A model generated the notes under the pieces. The model was not told the DNA's origin. It worked only from the letters and a program-made list of their open reading frames with translations, and did no database searches. Shown here piece by piece: positions 58,690 through 62,891 of a DNA stretch of 62,891 nucleotides; position 1 is the stretch's first letter; every line of letters begins with the position of its first letter. The translations under genes and the position numbers were made by a program. Source of the DNA: Bacillota bacterium (GTDB taxonomy: Bacteria > Bacillota > Sulfobacillia > JAJYWN01); assembly GCA_021791495.1 (NCBI GenBank), contig JAJYWN010000048.1, forward strand, positions 1 through 62,891, written 5' to 3'.

Positions 58690-59649
58690 ATGAGAAGAAT
58701 CGCCGTATTGACCAGCGGCGGTGACGCTCCCGGCATGAATGCCGCGGTTCGCGCCGTAGTCCGCCGTGCCCTGTTCCTGGGTCTTGAACCCTGGGGCGTC
58801 TACCGAGGCTACGAAGGCCTCATCGATGGCGACATGAAACCATTCCTCCCGTCTTCGGTGGCGGATATCATCCACCGTGGCGGAACAGTCCTCCGCACCG
58901 CCCGCAGCCGGCGTTTCATGGAACCCGAAGGTCAACGGGCCGCCTTGGCCTCAGCGCGACACGCCGGTATTGAAGGGCTGGTGGTCATCGGCGGCGACGG
59001 ATCTTTCCGGGGCGTCGTCGCTCTCCATAAACAAGGGTTTCCCACCATCGGCGTGCCTGCTTCCATCGACAATGACATCTACGGGACCGACTATACGATC
59101 GGTTTTGACACCGCCGTCAACACGGCCACGGAGGCCATCAACCGTGTTCGCGACACGGCCCTGTCCCTTGAACGCATCTTCGTCATCGAAGTGATGGGTC
59201 GCCAGAGCGGTTTTATCGCCCTGGCCGCCGGCCTGGCCTGCGGCGCCGAATCTATCCTTATCCCGGAGTTCCCCGCCGACATGGACCAGGTCTGCCGGCG
59301 TCTCACCGAAAGCGCCCAGCGTGGCAAGAGACACTCCATCATCGTCACTGCCGAAGGGGCCCACAGTGGGCCCGACGTGGCCAGGGAGATCACCACCCGG
59401 ACCGGGCTGGATACGAGAGTCACGGTCCTCGGCTACGCCCAGCGGGGTGGTTCGCCCACGGCTCTGGACGCCATGCTGGCCGGCCGGATGGGCGGCGCGG
59501 CGGTAGATCTGCTACTCGAGGGGCGTTCCGGCGTGATGACCGGGGTGAAAGGGGCCGAACTGGTCTTTCCTGATCTGGAGGATGTGCTGCGCCAGCGACC
59601 GGTCCCCGACCGCCGCCTGTACGAACTGGCCCTTTCGTTAGCTATTTAG
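58690..59649 (+). CDS. pfkA: ATP-dependent 6-phosphofructokinase
   Basis: 319 residues, standard length. It phosphorylates fructose 6-phosphate in glycolysis. Motifs are AVLTSGGDAPGMNAAVRA, VIGGDGSFRG with Gly104 as in ATP-using enzymes, PASIDNDIYGTD with catalytic Asp127, EVMGRQSGFIAL and TVLGYAQRGGSP. The residue at 124 is Ala (PAS) where most ATP enzymes have Gly and PPi enzymes Lys, and Thr125 is Ser; the ATP type remains likely. ATG follows AGGCGTCCC. The order dnaE, DUF2007-like, pfkA, pyk is a conserved Firmicutes arrangement and implies a common transcript for pfkA and pyk. Confidence 0.92.
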   Translation: MRRIAVLTSGGDAPGMNAAVRAVVRRALFLGLEPWGVYRGYEGLIDGDMKPFLPSSVADIIHRGGTVLRTARSRRFMEPEGQRAALASARHAGIEGLVVIGGDGSFRGVVALHKQGFPTIGVPASIDNDIYGTDYTIGFDTAVNTATEAINRVRDTALSLERIFVIEVMGRQSGFIALAAGLACGAESILIPEFPADMDQVCRRLTESAQRGKRHSIIVTAEGAHSGPDVAREITTRTGLDTRVTVLGYAQRGGSPTALDAMLAGRMGGAAVDLLLEGRSGVMTGVKGAELVFPDLEDVLRQRPVPDRRLYELALSLAI

Positions 59650-59757
59650 ACCTATCTCCAGTCTCCGGGCCGCACCGGGACTTGTCCTACATCGGAGGTC
59701 GCCGTATCATCTGAAGAAGAAGCCGGGCCGGCTGCTGCCCGGGGGAGGCCTTGCGCT

Positions 59758-61515
59758 TTGCGTCATACAAAAATCGTCTGCACCTTGGGACCGGCCACGG
59801 ACCGGCCGGGAGTCTTGGAGAAGATGATCGCCGCCGGGATGGACGCCGCCCGGCTGAATTTCTCCCACGGCTCTACCGAAGAGCACGGGCGCCGTATCGA
59901 GCAGGCGCGGCGTGTTGCCCTGGCCGCCGGGCGGCACATCGCCATCATGGTGGATACCAAGGGCCCCGAAGTCCGGCTGGGGCTTTTTGAGGGTGGCAGG
60001 GCCCGCCTGCGCGCTGGGTCCACCTTCACCCTCACCACACGACAGGTGAAAGGAGACGCGGCCGGCGCCACGGTGGACTTCGATGGCTTCCCAGAATGCG
60101 TCCACCCTGGTTCGCGCGTCTTAATCGATGACGGTAACATCATCCTCACCGTCCGGGCCATCGCTGCCGACGAGGTGGTCTGCTGGGTGGAGTCGGGCGG
60201 CGTAGTCTCCGACCGCAAGAAGGTCAATGTCCCCGAGGCCGACCTGCCCCTTCCCGTGGTGACGGAGAAGGACCGCGAGGATATCCGCTTTGCCGTGACT
60301 TCCAGGGCCGACTTCATTGCCGCCAGCTTCATCCGCCAGGCCTCGAATGTCCTGGAAATCCGCCGGACCATCGAAGAGGCCGGTGGAGACTTGGCCATCA
60401 TCGCCAAGGTGGAGAACGGGCAAGGAGTCCGCCACCTGGACGAGATCCTGAAGGTCGCCGACGGGTTGATGGTGGCCCGCGGCGATTTGGGTGTGGAGAT
60501 GCCGGCCGAGGAAGTACCGCTCCTCCAGAAGATGATGATCAGCAAGTGCCTCTCCCTGGGCAAGCCGGTCATCACCGCCACCCAGATGCTGGAGTCCATG
60601 GTGGAAAGCCCCCGCCCGACGCGGGCGGAAGCCAGCGACGTGGCCAACGCTATCCTGGACGGAACCGACGCGGTGATGCTGTCCGCCGAGTCGGCCGTGG
60701 GGCACCACCCCGTGGAAGCGGTGGAGACCCTGGTGCGCATCGCCTTGCGCACTGAAAAAGCCCTAGACCATGAGGATATCCTGGCCCGCCGCCGCTCCGC
60801 GGCGCGCCGTTCGGTCACCGAAGCCATCAGCTACGCCACCTGCGCCAGCGCCCACGACCTGGGGGCGGCGGCCATCGTCACGGCCACGACCTCCGGTCAC
60901 ACCGCCCGCATGGTGGCGCGCTATCGCCCGCGACCGCCGGTTATCGCCGTGACCACCAGCGACAGGGTGGCGCGCAAGCTCGCTCTGGTGTGGGGGGTCA
61001 TGCCGGTGACCTCGGAGACCACCACCGACGCCGACCTCTTGTTCGAGAAGGCCATCGATGCGGCCCTGCAGAGCGGCGTCGTCCGGAACGGCGATCTGGT
61101 GGCCATCACGGCCGGAGTGCCGGTGGGGGTGCCGGGTACGACGAACCTGCTGAAAGTCCAGGTGGTCGGCGACGTGGCCCTGCGCGGTACGGGTATCGGT
61201 CAGCAATCGGCCACCGGGAGGGTCTGCGTGGCCCGGACCGCCAAGGAAGCCGCCGCGAAGCTGCGGGCAGGCGATATCCTAGTCACCACCGCCACCGACC
61301 GCGACGTCGTCCCCTACCTCAGCGGGGCTGCCGGGATCGTGGCCGAAGAGGGCGGCCTCACTTCGCACGCCGCCATCATCGCCTTGAACCTGGCTATCCC
61401 GGCCATCGTGGGCGCCGGCGGGGCCACAGGAATTCTGGCCGACGGTGAGACGGTCACCATCGACGCCTCGCGCGGGCTGGTCTACCGCGGCAAGGCCCAG
61501 ACCGGCAGCAGCTAG
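59758..61515 (+). CDS. pyk: Pyruvate kinase with C-terminal PEP-mobile domain
   Basis: 585 residues. It converts PEP and ADP to pyruvate and ATP. The N-terminal barrel starts TKIVCTLGPATDRPGVLE, with DAARLNFSHGS, then IIAKVENGQG, MVARGDLGVEMP and VITATQMLESM (catalytic Lys and metal sites). The allosteric domain follows, and a C-terminal extension (residues 475-580) is a PEP-mobile phosphohistidine-type domain with LTSHAAIIALNLAIPAIVG; this extension is characteristic of Bacilli and Clostridia. TTG start behind GGGGGAGG. It follows pfkA by about 108 bp. A weak hairpin (61519-61549) lies after the stop. Confidence 0.93.
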   Translation: MRHTKIVCTLGPATDRPGVLEKMIAAGMDAARLNFSHGSTEEHGRRIEQARRVALAAGRHIAIMVDTKGPEVRLGLFEGGRARLRAGSTFTLTTRQVKGDAAGATVDFDGFPECVHPGSRVLIDDGNIILTVRAIAADEVVCWVESGGVVSDRKKVNVPEADLPLPVVTEKDREDIRFAVTSRADFIAASFIRQASNVLEIRRTIEEAGGDLAIIAKVENGQGVRHLDEILKVADGLMVARGDLGVEMPAEEVPLLQKMMISKCLSLGKPVITATQMLESMVESPRPTRAEASDVANAILDGTDAVMLSAESAVGHHPVEAVETLVRIALRTEKALDHEDILARRRSAARRSVTEAISYATCASAHDLGAAAIVTATTSGHTARMVARYRPRPPVIAVTTSDRVARKLALVWGVMPVTSETTTDADLLFEKAIDAALQSGVVRNGDLVAITAGVPVGVPGTTNLLKVQVVGDVALRGTGIGQQSATGRVCVARTAKEAAAKLRAGDILVTTATDRDVVPYLSGAAGIVAEEGGLTSHAAIIALNLAIPAIVGAGGATGILADGETVTIDASRGLVYRGKAQTGSS

Positions 61516-61707
61516 AACGCATCGGCCGGGCGGCCTCCACCCCCGATGCCGGCTGCGGCGCGCCGCTTGGAATGTCCCAGCCACCTCTGGAAAAGATATC
61601 CCCAAGGTTTCGAGACGTAGGTACTTAGACCAGGGTGCCGGCGCCTCGGTTTCGGGACGGCTCCTGGGCCCGGGCCCAAGAAATCTCTTCCAGCGAGGTG
61701 GAGTCGG

Positions 61708-62217
61708 TTGTCAGTGGCGGCGAAATTGGCGTGGATCATTCTGGCGTTGGTGGTCTGGGCTCTGGCGTTCGTCCTCATTCCCAGACAGAGGTTCGTCAAG
61801 CTGCTGCCCTACGGCCTGTACGGCGGTTTTCTCGTGGCGCTGGCCATCCAACTGATGGGCGTTCCCCTCCTGAAGCTTTGGGCTTTCCGCAACGTGGTGG
61901 CCCCCCTTTTCGGCATCCCGCTTTTCCTGCTTCTGGCCTACGCCGCTGAGGCCATGTTGTTCGCCAATTTCCTACCGTCCGGCCCGGTATCGGTCGCGGT
62001 GTACATCCTTGTCTTCGCCCTCATCAACATCCTGGTGAATTACGGAGTGCTGCAGACGGGCCTGCAGGTCTATGTCCGGTGGAACATGGTCTACACCACT
62101 CTGGTGGCCATTCTCTCGCACGTGGTCCTATACTCGCTGTACTTGTTGCTCTTGGAGCCGGACCTCGGACAGACCCAGCCCGCGCGGACCACGCAGCCGA
62201 GCCGTCGGGAGAGGTGA
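61708..62217 (+). CDS. Membrane protein of unknown function
   Basis: 169 residues with five likely membrane helices: IILALVVWALAFVLIP, then VALAIQLMGVPLL, LFGIPLFLLLAYAAEAM, VAVYILVFALINILVN, and AILSHVVLYSLYLLLL. The C-terminus is Gln/Thr/Pro/Arg-rich and probably cytoplasmic. TTG start with GCGAGGTGGAG upstream. I do not recognise a family with certainty; the overall look is of small membrane proteins found in spore-forming Firmicutes. The final codons and stop coincide with the edge of an inserted TnpB element, so the true C-terminus may have been changed by the insertion. Confidence 0.6.
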   Translation: MSVAAKLAWIILALVVWALAFVLIPRQRFVKLLPYGLYGGFLVALAIQLMGVPLLKLWAFRNVVAPLFGIPLFLLLAYAAEAMLFANFLPSGPVSVAVYILVFALINILVNYGVLQTGLQVYVRWNMVYTTLVAILSHVVLYSLYLLLLEPDLGQTQPARTTQPSRRER

Positions 62218-62251
62218 CGTACTCCGCTGACTGAAAGTCAGCGGCGGCATC
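62215..62251. mobile_element. Right end (3' end) of an IS200/IS605-type TnpB element with hairpin
   Basis: CCGCTGACT (62224-62232) and AGTCAGCGG (62236-62244) form a perfect 9-bp stem with GAA loop, just past the tnpB stop. Read on the tnpB strand this is the CTGACTTTCAGTCAG-type hairpin typical of right ends of these elements. The 3' part of TnpB elements also encodes the guide (omega) RNA scaffold. The boundary appears to fall at about 62215-62220, on the stop codon of the neighbouring gene. Confidence 0.7.
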
Positions 62252-62891
62252 TCAGGCAGCAAGAGCCACCTTCGACCTGGTTTCGTGGACCGTATACCAT
62301 CCGAGGCGGACCGGCAAGACCACGGGCCGCGCCACACGGCCACTACTCCGCTCGATGAGGGGAGATACCTTATAGGCATTCTGGAAGATGTTAGCGACGC
62401 CGTTCACGTCGGCGTGGACCCGCCAGCCGCAGGCGCAGGCGTACAAGCCACGGTGCCCGCGGTTGGACTTCCTGACTTCGCCGCAGGAGTGGCAGGCTTG
62501 GGAGGTGTAGGCTTCGCCGACCTCCATCACCCGGATACCGTACAGGCCGGCCTTGTAGGTGATCATCTCGATGATCTTGCGGAACGGCCAGGCGTGCAAC
62601 CGCTGGTTTAGTTCGTCGGTGTAGTCGATGCGCTCCCGGATGCCCGTCAGGTCGCCGATGGCGATGGTGTCGACACCCGCCAGCCAAGAGCGATGCACAA
62701 AGTCGGCCGTCAAGATGTGGAGCAGGTGTTCCACCTGCCGGGACTCCTTCCGCTCGATCTGCCGGAAGCGGCGGCTCTTCCGCTTGTTCTCAGCGGTCGG
62801 GGGCTTCACCCTGGACCGAACCTTGTTCCAATAACGGCGGATGGACTTGATCAGCCTGCCGCTGTACAGGAGGGTGGCGCCATTGTCGAAG
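62252..62891 (-). CDS. tnpB: TnpB (IS200/IS605 OrfB) RNA-guided nuclease, 5' part outside window
   Basis: The frame is open to the right edge, so the N-terminal part is cut off; GTG at 62809 is only an internal codon. Visible are the helical region (SGRLIKSIRRYWNKVRSRV), LAGVDTIAIGDLTGIRE, the RuvC-II glutamate in GIRVMEVGEAYTSQACHSCG, the zinc finger CHSCGE with CACGW, and the last RuvC aspartate in HADVNGVANIFQNA. The two visible RuvC acids and all four zinc cysteines are intact; the first Asp lies outside. TnpB is the guide-RNA nuclease ancestor of Cas12 that keeps the element in place. No TnpA is visible in the window. Confidence 0.88.
   Translation of the reverse strand, partial: FDNGATLLYSGRLIKSIRRYWNKVRSRVKPPTAENKRKSRRFRQIERKESRQVEHLLHILTADFVHRSWLAGVDTIAIGDLTGIRERIDYTDELNQRLHAWPFRKIIEMITYKAGLYGIRVMEVGEAYTSQACHSCGEVRKSNRGHRGLYACACGWRVHADVNGVANIFQNAYKVSPLIERSSGRVARPVVLPVRLGWYTVHETRSKVALAA

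Noticed and set aside
1-62891. tRNA and rRNA genes
   Set aside because: I found no cloverleaf-like or rRNA-like sequence while reading the intergenic regions; a covariance-model search would be decisive.

Overview
The window looks like chromosomal DNA of a high-GC, anaerobic member of the Bacillota (Firmicutes). Pointers are two DegV proteins, a DUF1540 protein, a dnaE / DUF2007-like / pfkA / pyk run whose pyruvate kinase carries the C-terminal PEP-mobile domain common in Bacilli and Clostridia, frequent TTG and GTG starts behind strong AGGAGG-type ribosome sites, and oxygen-sensitive or anaerobe-typical enzymes (aldehyde:ferredoxin oxidoreductase, corrinoid methyltransferases with a RACo-type activator). 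No 16S gene is present, so the genus is not called.

Layout. 1-3536: a split TSUP exporter pair and two DegV genes around a PAP2 phosphatase. 3550-9253 (minus): a five-gene Opp/Dpp peptide ABC transporter. 9403-12186 (minus): NIF3-like, DsrE-like and MFS genes. 12850-18583: D-cysteine desulfhydrase facing an M81 peptidase / amidohydrolase / M20 peptidase operon. 18713-24465: TusA-like and HD proteins, then a minus-strand UbiD / dead threonine synthase / ferredoxin / aldehyde:ferredoxin oxidoreductase / MoaD-like run. 24990-37383 (minus): an eleven-gene corrinoid methyltransferase cassette with its own ABC importer, amidohydrolases, iron-sulfur flavoprotein and corrinoid activator, with a divergent GntR/UTRA regulator at 37808-38557. 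38879-47544: a chimeric pseudogene, a CodA-like amidohydrolase, a split ThDP decarboxylase, an aminotransferase, a MurD-type ligase, endonuclease III and a D-aminoacylase. 47784-53993: an AbrB-type regulator with a heterodimeric ABC exporter, a DUF1540 protein and an ArsB-type transporter. 54115-62217: dnaE, a DUF2007-like protein, pfkA, pyk and a membrane protein. A TnpB gene runs off the right edge.

The genes suggest a peptide- and amide-scavenging anaerobe. Oligopeptide import, D-amino-acid, cyclic amide and N-acyl hydrolases, transamination, 2-oxo acid decarboxylation and aldehyde oxidation to ferredoxin could form one catabolic theme. The most unusual part is the corrinoid cassette. Its methyltransferase belongs to the monomethylamine methyltransferase (MtmB) family, but the position I align with pyrrolysine is phenylalanine, and no in-frame UAG is present. 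It is linked to a methyl-tetrahydrofolate:corrinoid methyltransferase, so methyl groups probably go to tetrahydrofolate rather than coenzyme M. The substrate is unknown.

The window also holds signs of genome remodelling: a 97-bp palindromic element in two places, one of which supplies the dnaE 3' end; remnants of threonine synthase and plsY; and a fusion of fragments homologous to two cassette genes. Two genes appear to need CTG starts.
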